Part shown: piece after piece, positions 38,832 through 46,148 of the stretch
Numbering within the stretch: position 1 is the stretch's first letter
Layout of the letters: each line of letters starts with the position of its first letter
Assembly (NCBI GenBank): GCA_026874595.1
Contig: CM049318.1
Coordinates: 12,941,241-13,005,240, forward strand
DNA length: 64,000 nucleotides
Origin: Sipunculus nudus
Lineage: Eukaryota > Annelida > Sipuncula > Golfingiida > Sipunculidae
Direction: 5' to 3'
The notes under the pieces: generated by a model
What the model saw: the letters and a program-made list of their open reading frames with translations, nothing else
Told to the model about the DNA's origin: nothing
Database searches by the model: none
Translations under genes and position numbers: made by a program

Positions 38832-40206
38832 CCTCTTGTTCCCCGGTCTCTTTAGAGGTATAATTTCAGTAAAGCAATGCCAATATAATTGCATAACCCT
38901 TAATGTTTTCCTCAATAATCATTTTAATTTGTCTCACTGAAAACGTCTACTACGGTATGCGTCAGCTGTTCATTGAATTGTCCTCGATGTTGCATGCGCT
39001 ATTGCATATTGTAAATGGGATGATTTTAATCAAATATAGATCCTCCCTGTGCAAAACATGACACCAAATATGATTAAACAGCTGTCCCAAGGCAGGATAT
39101 TGGCAATATCAAAATATTGGTTGAGTGACATTTTTTCAGAAGAAAACAGTAAAATGTGGCGTTAACTTGTACTCCGTTTGTGCAAGTTGTTTAGTTGTGC
39201 CAAATACCTCTTCTCTCTTCCACATTACTAGTTTTCATGAGAAAAGCGATCGTTAATTCTAACCGCCGTCGTTTGCGGTATCGCAGACTAGAATCCATGG
39301 GAAAGCATCATGTTTTTTTTTAATACCATCACGTGTCCCACAAATATCATGCAGAAAAGGCGCCCCCTTTTGGGCAGATTTGTAGCTATAAAATATAGAC
39401 TTGTATCGTTGCACTAATATGGACCCTTTCTTTTCCATATCTCGTACAATGGTTTATTCTGCGCCAGCCGTAAGCCCACGTCAGTCTCGAATACCATTTT
39501 GCTTACGGGAGTGATATTTGAGGAATTTTGTAATAGAAAAACCGTGAAGTGATAATTTTTAGTTCTTCCTACCGGGTGCGGCAATTTTTTTTTCTCAAAA
39601 TTGGTTTATTATGCAGGCGACCGTTACAGTACGGTCAGAAATGGCACGTTCATCTGCTTCACTTAAAACTGATCACAACTATAAGGGTTGTTATGTCAGA
39701 AAGCAGTTTAATATCGACGTCTTGGTGGCAGGATTCCGCATCCCCAAAGTTGACCACAATGTAAACACTATGCAAAACCACAATGCAAAGATCTAAACAA
39801 AATACAGTCATTTTTTTGTTATTATTACTTTCTTCTGTCTTTCACAGTACCTCAGGGCCTGGTCGGCAACGAATCTCCCAACAACGCTGTAGGTTTACCT
39901 GTACAGAAAAACAACAACGAATCAACGTTGGTGGTGGCAGTTGTCCTGGCCGCGGTCGTTGGCGTCATGATCACTATAGCAACACTCGCTGGAGTGCGTT
40001 GGGTGCGTCGCAGAAAGGGAAGGAAACCAGCGGCTCGTGCGACCCTCCGTGCGTCTGCAATCCCAAGTCTTACTGAGAGTAACTTCAGTACCATCAGATC
40101 GAAGATTTCAACACACCCCAGTATTTCAGCGATAACAGATTTTGATGATGATGATAGTATAACAAATCTTCCTGGAGATTCAACTTCTGAGTCTCAGCCA
40201 CGCTAG
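15178..40206 (+). CDS. Gene B: transmembrane collagen-EGF-MAM protein, complete, 20 coding exons
   Basis: Twenty coding exons sum to 2949 nt (982 residues plus stop) and all 19 introns are phase 1. Predicted layout: signal peptide 1-16 ([16 protein letters not shown], cleavage before Gln17); a segment with two Cys (YCRKGARCF); 163 uninterrupted Gly-X-Y triplets (about 48-536); a seven-Cys EGF (539-581); a four-Cys half EGF (582-614); a cbEGF (615-655); a four-Cys half EGF with linker (656-693); a MAM domain (694-863); a transmembrane helix about 891-913; and a 69-residue cytoplasmic tail with an acidic DFDDDDS cluster. The N-terminal signal peptide with a single C-terminal helix means type I topology, unlike the known membrane collagens (XIII, XVII, XXIII, XXV), which are type II. 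No stop or frameshift is seen. The protein is probably a trimeric cell-surface molecule; ligand and role are unknown. It is a tandem paralogue of gene A, with a truncated pseudogene copy at 58.9-61.1 kb. Confidence 0.85.
16856..16886 (+). CDS. Gene B coding exon 1: start codon and signal peptide
   Basis: ATG at 16856 has A at -3 and is followed by NAVVALSLL, ending in phase 1 at the donor T/GTAAGT. The exon opens at 16823 behind CTCTTCAG. Joined to the next exon it gives a typical 16-residue hydrophobic signal peptide, which decides the start. Confidence 0.75.
17534..17623 (+). CDS. Gene B exon 2: end of signal peptide and N-terminal Cys pair
   Basis: This is a phase 1-1 exon of 90 nt, acceptor ATCACCAG, donor GTGAGT. 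It encodes [10 protein letters not shown] then a Ser/Thr/Tyr-rich stretch and YCRKGARCF. The two cysteines just before the triple helix could link chains of a trimer (inference). Confidence 0.75.
17624..18709 (+). other. Intron 2 of gene B
   Basis: Non-coding. It contains an irregular minisatellite (18110-18405) and a palindrome-like CTGCCCTCT/AGCGGCAG at 18472-18488. Nothing else is recognised. Confidence 0.6.
18110..18405. repeat. Irregular ~30-37 bp minisatellite
   Basis: About nine copies of a unit reading roughly 'aagttacgacatgtagacact(gcagtattgt)'. Unit length varies through internal deletions. It lies in intron 2 of gene B. Confidence 0.85.
18710..18847 (+). CDS. Gene B exon 3: start of the collagen triple helix
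   Basis: This is a phase 1-1 exon of 138 nt. Seven non-collagen residues (DIGVLPP) are followed by 13 Gly-X-Y triplets from GST to GFP. The acceptor is TCATCAG and the donor CG/GTAAGT. The sequence includes GPP, GEP and GNP triplets. Confidence 0.85.
19735..20085. mobile_element. MITE-like element with perfect 16-bp terminal inverted repeats
   Basis: TATGGTTCTCAGGCAC at 19761-19776 is repeated exactly, inverted, at 20040-20055. Weaker inverted similarity extends about 25 bp further out on both sides (gggccaaaaaag against its complement). The ~300-bp interior is A/T-rich with no coding capacity. It lies in intron 3 of gene B. Confidence 0.75.
20276..20455 (+). CDS. Gene B exon 4: collagen, 20 triplets
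   Basis: This is a phase 1-1 exon of 180 nt starting inside a Gly codon (G/GA). It holds twenty intact Gly-X-Y triplets, from GNS to GNP, without interruption. Its 3' half (GGPGAT...GPRGFQGNP) resembles exon 9, indicating internal duplication. Confidence 0.88.
20456..22502 (+). other. Intron 4 of gene B
   Basis: AT-rich intron. Its last ~240 bp (from about 22260) are homologous to the intron end at about 24710-24983, part of an intragenic duplication. No other feature is recognised. Confidence 0.6.
22503..22718 (+). CDS. Gene B exon 5: collagen, 24 triplets
   Basis: This is a phase 1-1 exon of 216 nt with 24 uninterrupted triplets. Thr occupies the Y position in 11 of them (GFT, GPT, GAT and others). 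It is nearly identical to exon 7. The acceptor is CGTACAG and the donor GTCAGT. Confidence 0.88.
24106..24155. repeat. (AT)n microsatellite
   Basis: Uninterrupted AT dinucleotides in the intron between exons 5 and 6 of gene B. Confidence 0.92.
24354..24470 (+). CDS. Gene B exon 6: collagen, 13 triplets
   Basis: This is a phase 1-1 exon of 117 nt with 13 triplets, from GPR to GQR. It is the shorter counterpart of exon 8: the two ends match, but 63 nt (seven triplets) are missing from the middle, preserving the glycine register. The acceptor is ATTTAAG and the donor GTAACG. Confidence 0.85.
24984..25199 (+). CDS. Gene B exon 7: collagen, 24 triplets (duplicate of exon 5)
   Basis: This is a phase 1-1 exon of 216 nt with 24 uninterrupted triplets, differing from exon 5 at only a few residues (for example GGT to GRP and GFR to GSR). 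The donor is the weak AAG/GTCAAT, against GTCAGT after exon 5. Flanking introns are also homologous. Confidence 0.87.
25905..26084 (+). CDS. Gene B exon 8: collagen, 20 triplets
   Basis: This is a phase 1-1 exon of 180 nt with 20 triplets, from GPR to GQR, 12 of them with Thr in Y. It shares ends and flanks with exon 6. The acceptor is ATTTAAG and the donor AGGG/GTAACG. Confidence 0.87.
26344..26382. repeat. (AT)n microsatellite
   Basis: AT dinucleotide run in the intron between exons 8 and 9 of gene B. Confidence 0.92.
26721..26900 (+). CDS. Gene B exon 9: collagen, 20 triplets
   Basis: This is a phase 1-1 exon of 180 nt with 20 triplets, including a rare aromatic X residue (GWT) and GPF. 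The second half repeats the exon 4 pattern ([18 protein letters not shown]). The acceptor is CTCCCAG and the donor GTTAAG. Confidence 0.87.
26901..27735 (+). other. Intron 9 of gene B
   Basis: No element or exon is recognised in this AT-rich intron. Confidence 0.5.
27736..27951 (+). CDS. Gene B exon 10: collagen, 24 triplets
   Basis: This is a phase 1-1 exon of 216 nt with 24 uninterrupted triplets, from GSQ to GPR. Composition follows the other exons, with many GPT/GFT/GAT triplets, Arg as the only basic residue and no Lys. The acceptor is TTTTCAG and the donor GTAAAG. Confidence 0.88.
28028..28206. mobile_element. Short MITE-like element
   Basis: Ends GGCGGATCAAGG (28028) and, inverted, AGCGGATCCAG (from 28206) enclose ~180 bp rich in GGAAAGG/AGAGG. 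The open frame spanning it has no domain. Related ends are seen near 7657 and 45131, so this is a dispersed family. Confidence 0.55.
28509..28535 (+). CDS. Gene B exon 11: three-triplet collagen mini-exon
   Basis: This is a phase 1-1 micro-exon of 27 nt encoding GFN GGP GPQ. It is too short for standard detection, but it has a good acceptor (TTTTCAG), a donor GTAATA, and preserves both phase and glycine register. Confidence 0.75.
28995..29018 (+). CDS. Gene B exon 12: end of the collagen domain
   Basis: This is a phase 1-1 micro-exon of 24 nt encoding GLP GGN VP, terminating the triple helix. The acceptor is CGACAG and the donor CAA/GTAAGT (strong). Confidence 0.7.
29382..29510 (+). CDS. Gene B exon 13: EGF-like module with seven Cys
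   Basis: This is a phase 1-1 exon of 129 nt. It starts INEC and carries the hydroxylation consensus in [10 protein letters not shown]. It contains one cysteine more than the canonical six (GYCCAC), so a free or inter-chain thiol is possible. The acceptor is TTTAAG and the donor GTCAGT. Confidence 0.83.
29746..29815. repeat. (ATT)n followed by (AT)n
   Basis: ATT trinucleotides (about 29746-29781), then a short (AT)n to about 29815, in intron 13 of gene B. Confidence 0.9.
29922..30088. repeat. Dispersed repeat, copy 1
   Basis: Shares 'ggaggtaa', 'tttcaatgctgactt.tctaa', 'acatctgcagaattccat', 'cagtttgggac' and 'acgcacct' in order with 33015-33184. Family unknown. Confidence 0.75.
30515..30613 (+). 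CDS. Gene B exon 14: C-terminal part of an EGF-like module
   Basis: This is a phase 1-1 exon of 99 nt, acceptor GTTACAG, donor GGAA/GTAAGT. It contains [17 protein letters not shown] and a final Cys: four cysteines spaced like the last part of an EGF module (GYxCxC), lacking the first ones. A poly(A) insertion starts 17 nt past the donor. Confidence 0.7.
30616..30661. mobile_element. Poly(A)-only retro-insertion with target-site duplication
   Basis: GTGTCGAAATGGT (30618-30630) is followed by A18 (30631-30648) and then the same 13 bases (30649-30661); the duplication may be 15 bp if two leading A residues are counted. This is the expected footprint of a target-primed reverse transcription event that copied only a poly(A) tail. 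Confidence 0.75.
31714..31801 (-). tRNA. tRNA-Ile (UAU) with 14-nt intron
   Basis: The 88-nt minus-strand sequence folds as a cloverleaf. Acceptor stem GCTCCAG/CTGGAGC is perfect, with A discriminator. The D-arm has GCAC and GCGC stems with one A12-C23 mismatch. Anticodon stem CCGTA/TGCGG closes loop CTTATA-A with anticodon TAT, interrupted after position 37 by an intron (AACAGTTATAAGGC). T-stem GTGAG/CTCAC encloses loop TTCAATC. CGTG then T5 follows downstream, a Pol III terminator. tRNA-Ile(UAU) genes of animals characteristically carry an intron at this site. It lies antisense inside intron 14 of gene B. It decodes AUA codons. The D-stem mismatch is the only doubt about function. Confidence 0.85.
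31982..32069 (-). pseudogene. tRNA-Ile (UAU) pseudogene, second tandem copy
   Basis: This 88-nt sequence has the same length and layout as 31714-31801 and keeps the D-arm, anticodon arm with TAT and the 14-nt intron (AACACTTATAAGGC). The acceptor stem is broken (GGCCCAG against CGGGAGC, several mispairs) and the T-stem has a mismatch (GTGAG/CTCCC). A T7 run follows downstream. It is probably a decaying duplicate lying 180 bp upstream of the good copy on the minus strand. Confidence 0.75.
32339..32461 (+). CDS. Gene B exon 15: six-Cys cbEGF module
   Basis: This is a phase 1-1 exon of 123 nt with INEC and the hydroxylation consensus [10 protein letters not shown]. The acceptor is ATTCCAG and the donor TTG/GTCAGA. 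It is the counterpart of 902-1024 in gene A (roughly four-fifths identical by eye). Confidence 0.87.
33015..33184. repeat. Dispersed repeat, copy 2
   Basis: Second copy of the element at 29922-30088, also in a gene B intron and in the same orientation. It continues into 'ccattgctgggtcataacaccgagg', which copy 1 lacks. Confidence 0.7.
33185..34168 (+). other. Rest of intron 15 of gene B
   Basis: AT-rich towards its 3' end, with near-duplicate phrases (tttatcagatattattctcttt and tttatcagtagttattgtcttt around 34000-34140). No gene is seen. Confidence 0.5.
34169..34282 (+). CDS. Gene B exon 16: half-EGF (four Cys) and linker to MAM
   Basis: This is a phase 1-1 exon of 114 nt with DINEC, CPNGRC and [10 protein letters not shown] (hydroxylation consensus), then a Gly/Ser/Pro linker instead of the final EGF loop. 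The acceptor is TTGCAG and the donor GTAAGT. It is homologous to 1605-1718. Confidence 0.85.
34283..35407 (+). other. Intron 16 of gene B
   Basis: AT-rich sequence without recognisable exons, repeats or RNA genes. Confidence 0.5.
35408..35575 (+). CDS. Gene B exon 17: MAM domain part 1
   Basis: This is a phase 1-1 exon of 168 nt with FYCPFE, MCGF and GPDEDHTT. The acceptor is CTTGCAG and the donor GTAAGG. It is almost identical to gene A 2110-2277. Confidence 0.88.
36396..36481. repeat. (AT)n microsatellite with one break
   Basis: AT dinucleotides with a single TT interruption near 36430, in intron 17 of gene B beside the foldback element. Confidence 0.93.
36552..37422. mobile_element. Foldback element with ~210-bp terminal inverted repeats
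   Basis: The left arm (36552-36763) and right arm (37213-37422) are inverted copies: both contain ACGCTGGAGCATCGTG near the outer end, GCCGACACCTGAAGCCACCG (or its complement) in the middle and CAGGCGAAGTGAAT near the inner end. About 450 bp of T-rich unique sequence separates the arms. Minus-strand open frames in the two arms are mirror images of the repeat and not genes. It lies in intron 17 of gene B. Confidence 0.88.
37423..37465. repeat. (AT)n microsatellite abutting the foldback element
   Basis: AT run starting directly at the right end of the inverted-repeat element. Confidence 0.9.
37882..38073 (+). CDS. Gene B exon 18: MAM domain part 2
   Basis: This is a phase 1-1 exon of 192 nt with [22 protein letters not shown] and ATCLSFWF. 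The acceptor is TTCTACAG and the donor GTACGT. It is homologous to gene A 4104-4295, and a remnant of its last ~20 bp is found at 58881-58902. Confidence 0.87.
38234..38283. repeat. (AT)n microsatellite
   Basis: AT run in intron 18 of gene B. The pseudogene C intron has a shorter, interrupted AT run at the homologous place (59096-59126). Confidence 0.92.
38560..38709 (+). CDS. Gene B exon 19: MAM domain part 3
   Basis: This is a phase 1-1 exon of 150 nt with [23 protein letters not shown] and the last MAM cysteine. The acceptor is CTTCAG and the donor GTAAGT. Confidence 0.87.
38799..38823. repeat. (GT)n microsatellite
   Basis: Twelve or so GT units in intron 19 of gene B. The pseudogene C counterpart (about 59659) has only a few. 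Confidence 0.85.
39848..40206 (+). CDS. Gene B exon 20: transmembrane helix and cytoplasmic tail
   Basis: The acceptor is TTCACAG and the stop is TAG at 40204-40206. The exon encodes a 27-residue Asn-rich stalk, a ~23-residue hydrophobic helix and the stop-transfer cluster [10 protein letters not shown]. The tail carries several Ser/Thr followed by an acidic cluster ([10 protein letters not shown]), which could be casein-kinase-type phosphorylation sites (inference). It is homologous to 5710-6053 and to relic 60710-61067. Confidence 0.87.
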
Positions 40207-40311
40207 ATGTATTATAAATAATTGGTAGTATAAGAATAGTATAATGCAGATGCACTTTCTTAAGTTAACTAGCTCTGGTTCTAGTAATGATGACGATTTT
40301 AGTGTCATTCA

Positions 40312-40655
40312 CCAGGAGCGTAGCCAGTTTTGAGGGAGGGGGCCGAAATATTTGGCAAAGGCAATTGATACATACATAAAAAACATATTGATACATTAAA
40401 AAAACATATCATATTTGTAGGATCAAACCTAATGAAATGTAGAAGTATCAATAAACAATACATTAATTACTGCATATGCAATGCTTTATATCGAAATTAG
40501 TCCCAAGTCTGCGGATACCAGAGACAGGAATTTCATGATTGTGTTTTAGAAAATTTAATCATTATTAGAGACTTCGTGAAAATCCTAGAGGACAAGGAGT
40601 ACTGGATGCAAGGGGGGCATGGTCCCCTGCGGCCCCCCTTGCCTACGCCCCTGTT
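40312..40655. mobile_element. MITE-like element downstream of gene B
   Basis: Ends CCAGGAGCGTAGCCAG and, inverted, ACAGGGGCGTAGGCAAG, with G-rich subterminal stretches (gggagggggcc / ggccccc). It contains AATAAA at 40450-40455, which might serve gene B. The same insertion is present after pseudogene C (61168-61520), so it predates that duplication. Confidence 0.65.
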
Positions 40656-41489
40656 CACGATATTTTTACCACATAGTTCCATATATTTACCAATGTTCTA
40701 GGTTTTACAGGTATAAGTTTTAGTGATGGTTAGATCGTTTGTTTGTGATATGCCGTTTAAGTAAAAAATACAAATGTATACCAATTTGATGTGTTGTAGA
40801 TCATTTTCGAGCTTTCAAAAGAGGTACACACAGTGTGCATAAAGGGCTCCCAACAGCAGGAATATGGCCATATTCACCCATTTTTTTATATAGTTGTGTT
40901 ATATTATTAAACCTCTTAAGGATGTAGAATGTAAAGGCAATAAAATCATTGAATAATACCTAAGTTTGTTGATAAATATCTATAAACTAAACAATTTTCA
41001 GACGACCAAATCCTTCGCCAAATGGTTATGTGAGAACTATGTATTTTGGCTGATAATTTGAGAAATTAATAGAGAACGTTCACAAAAAAAACCCCATAAA
41101 ATTAACCAAGAATCCACATAATCTTAAGTCACACATGCCTTGTTAATTAGAGGCCTATAATAGGAAACCTTTTCGAGATACTGCATCACTTATGAAATAG
41201 AAAATTCAAACTTGAAATTCCTTTTTATTAAACCATTCATGAGTGACCATGACCTAATCAGGTAATGATACACATAAGAAACATTTGCTTTATTAATTAG
41301 ACCTCGGTATGAATAAGATTAAAAAATTCCGATGCGTATGAAATTTGTATAATTTATAATTTAACAAGGAAAAGTTGATCTGTTGAACAGATCTAGGATG
41401 TCCCTCGCCTGTTGTAGAAATAGCTGGGAAAAAAAGTTGTGAATACCTGAATGATATTTGAGATGGGTCAATGGCACCCACCAAGATTA
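40656..41489. other. 3' flank of gene B
   Basis: No gene. The stretch is alignable with 61521-62335 behind pseudogene C (for example 'gttgataaatatct', 'cagacgaccaaatcc', 'cataccttgttaattagagg'), so it belongs to the duplicated segment. Confidence 0.7.
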
Positions 41490-43255
41490 CCTCTGTGACC
41501 TTGAAAAATGCGTCAAAGTCATCAATATTCATTCTTGAACTAGCCCTATATGAGTTGCATCAATGCTGCAAGTTTTGTGACTTTTCCTCAAATTCATTTT
41601 GTGTTATTGCGTTAACATCATTTGAGCATTATCGTCTATGTGACCCTGAAAAATATGTCAAGGTCATCTATATTCTAACTTGACCTAGTCCTTCACCAGG
41701 TGCTTCAAAGTTGCAAGTCTGGTGACCGCTCTCAATTTGTTTTCTGAGTTATTGCGTTTACATTATCGCCTATGTGACCTTGAAAATTGAGTCAAGGTAA
41801 TCCATATTTGAACTTGACCTAGCCCTTAATGAGTTTGGTGACCGCGCCCAAAATGTTTTCGAGTTATTGTGTTAATATCAATTTATCATTATCGCCTATG
41901 TGACCTTTAAATTGCGTCAAGGTCATCCATGTTCAAACTTGACCTAACCCTTAATGAGAATGGTGACCGCGCCTAAAATTTTTTTCGAGTTATTGCGTTA
42001 ACATCATTTTAGCATAATCGCCTATGTGATCTTGAAAAATGCGTCAAGTTCATCCATGTTCGAGCTTTCCCTAGCCCTTAATGAGCTGCATCAAAGCTGC
42101 AAGTTTGGTGACCGCGCCACAAGTTCTTTTTGAGTTATTGCGTTAACATCATTTTAGCATAATCGCCTATGTTACCTTAAAAAATGTATCAAGTTTATTC
42201 TTGTTCGAATTTTACCAAGGCCATGATAAGGTGCATCATTGCTGCAAGTTTGGTTACTGTGCCTTAAATTCTTTTTGAGTTATTGCGTTAACATCATTTT
42301 ATTATTATCGCCTATGTGACTTTGAAAATGCGTCAAGTTTATCTATATTCGAACTTGACCTAGTCCTTAATAAGGTGTATCAAAGTTGCCAGTTTGGTGT
42401 CCGCGCCTCATTTTTTTTAGTTTTTGTGTTAACATCATTTTAGCATTATCGCCTATGTGACCTTGAAAATTGCGTCAAGTTCATTCATGTTCGAACTTGA
42501 CCTAGCCCATCACGAGCTGCATCAATGCTGCAAGTTTGGTGAGCGCGCCTCAAATTCTTTTCTAGTTTTTGCGTTAACATCATTTTAGCATTATCGTCTA
42601 TGTGACCTTGAAAATTGCGTCAAGGTAATCCATATTTGAACTTGACCTAGCCGTTAATGCGTTTGGTGACCGCGCCTCAAATGTTTTCGAGTTATTGCGT
42701 TAATATCAATTTAGAATTATCGGCCTATGTGACCTTGAAAAATGCGTCAAGGTCATTCATGTTCGAACTTTACCTAGCCCTTCACGAGCTGCATCAATGC
42801 TGCAAGTTTGGTGACGGCGCCTCAAATTCTTTTCGAGTTATTGTGTTAACATCAGTTTAGGATTATCGCGGATGTGACCCTAAAAATGCGTCAAGGTCAT
42901 CCATATTTGAACTTTATCTAGCCCTAAATGAGTATGGTGACCGCGCCTCAAATTCTTTTCGAGTTATTGTGTTAACATCATTTTAGGATTATTGTGGCTT
43001 ACCTTGAAAAATGCCCAAGGTCATCCATATTCGATATTGACCTACCCCTTGATAAAGTGCATCAATGCTGCAAGTATGGTGACTGTACCTAAAAATTTAT
43101 TTATGTTTTTGCGCTAACATCATTTTAGCATTATCGCGGCTGTGACCCTGGAAAATGCGTCAATGTCATCCATGTTCAAACTTGACCTAGCCCTTGATAA
43201 GTTTGGTGACTGTTCCTCAAACTTTTTGAGTTATTGCGTTAACATCATATCTGCG
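41490..43255. repeat. ~145-bp satellite, about 13 copies
   Basis: The unit contains TGACCTTGAAAAATGCGTCA followed by AGGTCA, then 'ttcgaacttgacctagccc', 'gctgcatcaatgctgcaag', 'tttggtgaccgcgcctcaaa' and 'gagttattgcgttaacatca'. The last motif recurs about 13 times, from 41597 to 43225. Some units lack the 'gctgcatcaatgctgcaag' part and are about 120 bp. The paralogous site at 62340-62480 has one unit only. Confidence 0.92.
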
Positions 43256-44118
43256 ACGGACGGACTGACAGACGGCACGACGGACGGACGTCCACCATTT
43301 CTATGTCCCCATAAAAATCCAAAAATCATATATGTTACTAAAACGAAATCAGATGAGGAAGGTTATAGGTACACTTGCCATGGTAATTAAAACTGAAAAT
43401 GAGAAACGGTTTTTGAGATATCCCTACGCATATTAAAATGTAAAAGAAATATTTAAAAAAAACATTCGCGCGTGACCCAAACCTTATCAGATTTAAACCT
43501 TTCAGATACACCTACAATCATAATTTTGCAGTAGATCCGAGTGATACCGCGCCTCCTAGAATTGTTTACAGGCGGACGAACGGACGGACAGAGAGAAAGA
43601 GGGACGGAGCTGATCAATACATCTCCCTATCCGCTTAGACGGGGGATAATAAAAGAGAAATGTAGATTCTGGAACAGAAGATTCTGTGTATAAACAGGGA
43701 AATTGAATCAAGAGTAGACGTTAGGTCACGTGGTCTGATTGATAACTCGTTTGTAAAGTATATCTAAGACCAGATGATTCTGTCTATTTACACAACCTTA
43801 CTACTAAAAATTAATTTTTTTTCTCGGAGAATTAGTTTTTATTCAGTGAATTTTCACAAATATTTTTGTTTTGATTCTATTGCCCATTCCACCACCCTTG
43901 TCCACCTGTGTTTTCGTGATAACTTTTAAAAACTGAACTAAAGCTTTCCTGTATTTATCTCACGGGCAAATCAGACAAATGTGACAATTATCTAACAGAA
44001 ATGTAACACTCGCCCACGTATGGATTCCATATAATTAATTCAGAAAGAAATATGACTGAACATATATACGATACTACGACATCTTAAACCATATCCATTT
44101 GACGATTAATAGAAATGA

Positions 44119-45199
44119 CGCCACAGTGGTATTTGTACGTCACACTTTTTTTAAGTCACATATACATTCGTCCCACATAAAATGGATAACAGATATGGGC
44201 ACTAGAAATGACGCAATCGTTTTTGCCGCTCTTTCTAAATAGGTCAATACGTCCCGGCGTCTCAAAGTAAATATGTTTATTTCATACTTATGTAAATCAT
44301 AAAAAATCGCTTCATTAACTCCTTTCATAAAAGCTAATTTGTAGTTGCAAACAAAATATATTTGAAAGAAATTTCGGTGGACAGGGGTGGTGGTACGGAT
44401 GACAGTGTTAATCACTTAATTATATGTTGTTGTTGCAAGGATGATGAGACTCCCTATTTATAATTTAAACGTTTAATAACAACTAAATTAAATGAAAAAC
44501 TCAATATCTTTGTTGTGCCGTGTGACAGTAATGGAAATCTGAAATTCTCAGACATACTGATAATTGGCATAAAAACCTCAAGTGACAAAAAAAATCGGAA
44601 ATGCTCCAATCGTCTTGTTTATATCGATGGCTGGGTCTTTTTTTGTGTCACAGCAGTATCATAAGGTAAAATGTCGTCTATTCAATATTAAATTAAATGT
44701 ACACAACCTCTTCGACTGTCCTCAGATTAAAAATATCAGGTCACGACCCTCCTTCTTCGAAGTATAACCTCATCTTTTATTTTGTCCTTTTTTCGGGTTT
44801 CCTTGCACACCAGTAATTTTATTTTTTGTAATTTCATCCCATGACTCTCTCCAGAAGAATCAACCAGTAGAGAATTAAAACTCTATAGTATAAACTTATT
44901 CCATCATAATCACCGCCACATCGACGATAGCATGCAGGGGGTCATGTGATCGTTCGTGTGCGCGTGTGTTTATGTGTGTCCGAGCCATATCTTCGGAAGT
45001 TCTTGGTGGATTCCGTTGTAATTTTGTTGTGAGGAAGGGCGAAAGAAGAAAAAGATTAATTTTGGGACGAATGGGTGAATTTAATATGCGGATCTGGATC
45101 CCGATCCATCCAAAGTCGCCTCTTATCAGAAGCGGATCCAGGGGAGGAGTCCAGGGGGTCCGGACGGACCAATCTTACTTACTCGTTATCGAAATTCAG

Positions 45200-45203
<4 letters not shown>
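44119..45203. other. Insertion unique to block alpha copy 1 (or deletion from the others)
   Basis: In copies 2 and 3, 'gaaatgacgtca' runs straight into the (AT)n. In copy 1, 'gaaatgacgcca' is separated from it by this stretch. It includes a fragment with AGCGGATCCAGGGGAGG (45131) related to the MITE at 28028. No gene is recognised; the minus-strand frame 44140-44415 lacks domain or paralogue support. Confidence 0.65.

Positions 45204-45266
<63 letters not shown>
45204..45266. repeat. (AT)n microsatellite in block alpha copy 1
   Basis: About 62 bp of AT. Homologous sites at 53261-53310 and 63416-63450 are shorter. Confidence 0.93.
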
Positions 45267-45267
<1 letters not shown>

Positions 45268-46148
45268 ACGCTCGAAAACAGCCGCGGTCTCTGATTGGTA
45301 AACATGGCCGTAAGAAACTCAAACTTGTCACATGGAATGAGATTTATCCCTGTGTCAAACATGGGTGCCAGTGCCTCAAGGGATTAAAAGAAAAGAGAGA
45401 GAGGCGAGGATGAGGACCCGGCCTCCCCGTTCACGTAAAATTCACGTGTCAAACCCATATTGGAACTTTTGTGTATATTATGTGCACTAGAAAAAAGCTT
45501 AATTTCTGTTATTCCGTGTTTGACATGAATGGCTCTCTGCTGTTAAATCATTGGATCCCTCACCCACGACGATGCATGACTGGAAATTGTGTAATTGTGT
45601 ATTTAGGAGACTTTATTGCAACTTCATATCCAACGATTTATACAATACAAGGAATTCCATATCTTAATTTCACCTGAAAGAGAGTAGTTCACATTTTGTT
45701 AAACCGATCCACCTGGGCACAATACTGTATAGAGGCCGATCTAATATAATCTAAAGAAGTGAAAGCCGAGGGCCGAGCTGAATGGTTGCAATGAGAAAAC
45801 TAAGGGCCCTACCGACTGCTTCAAAAACGAAAAAGTAAACAAGTCTATGTTCCAGAAACGGCTCTAACTAAAACCAAGGAAAACAGGAAAGAAGTACAAT
45901 GTTAGGTCCATGTGCCGGTCTATAGATCAAAGAATGCGACCTTTGCATGATCAATGACGTTTTACACTCTTACCCGGGATACAGAGGCCGCGTGTTATTT
46001 AAAGTTACAACGTGTGAAGAGAGCGCGTGACGATAGGTTCCGCCATAGTACCAACTTAATGATATTTATTTGTGTGCAATAAAAATCTACTCTTTCATAG
46101 TTCTTGAAATATTATTTTACCAAAGCTCAGAATTAGTATTTCTTCGAT

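Larger units (their letters stand above)
43256..46148. repeat. Segmental duplication block alpha, copy 1
   Basis: Shares, in order, 'gacggacggac', 'catttctatgtcccc', 'tcagatgaggaaggtta', 'gagaaacggtttt', 'ttcgcgcgtgac', 'gcagtagatccgagtgatacc', 'ttgataactcgtttgtaaag', an (AT)n and 'gcggtctctgattggtaaa' with copies at 52300 and 62480. Copy 1 carries about 1.08 kb extra (44119-45203), absent from the other two. No gene with domain support lies in the block. Confidence 0.85.

Noticed and set aside
44140-44415. 91-codon minus-strand frame in the alpha copy 1 insertion
   Set aside because: No domain, no counterpart in the other block copies, AT-rich; not supported as a gene.
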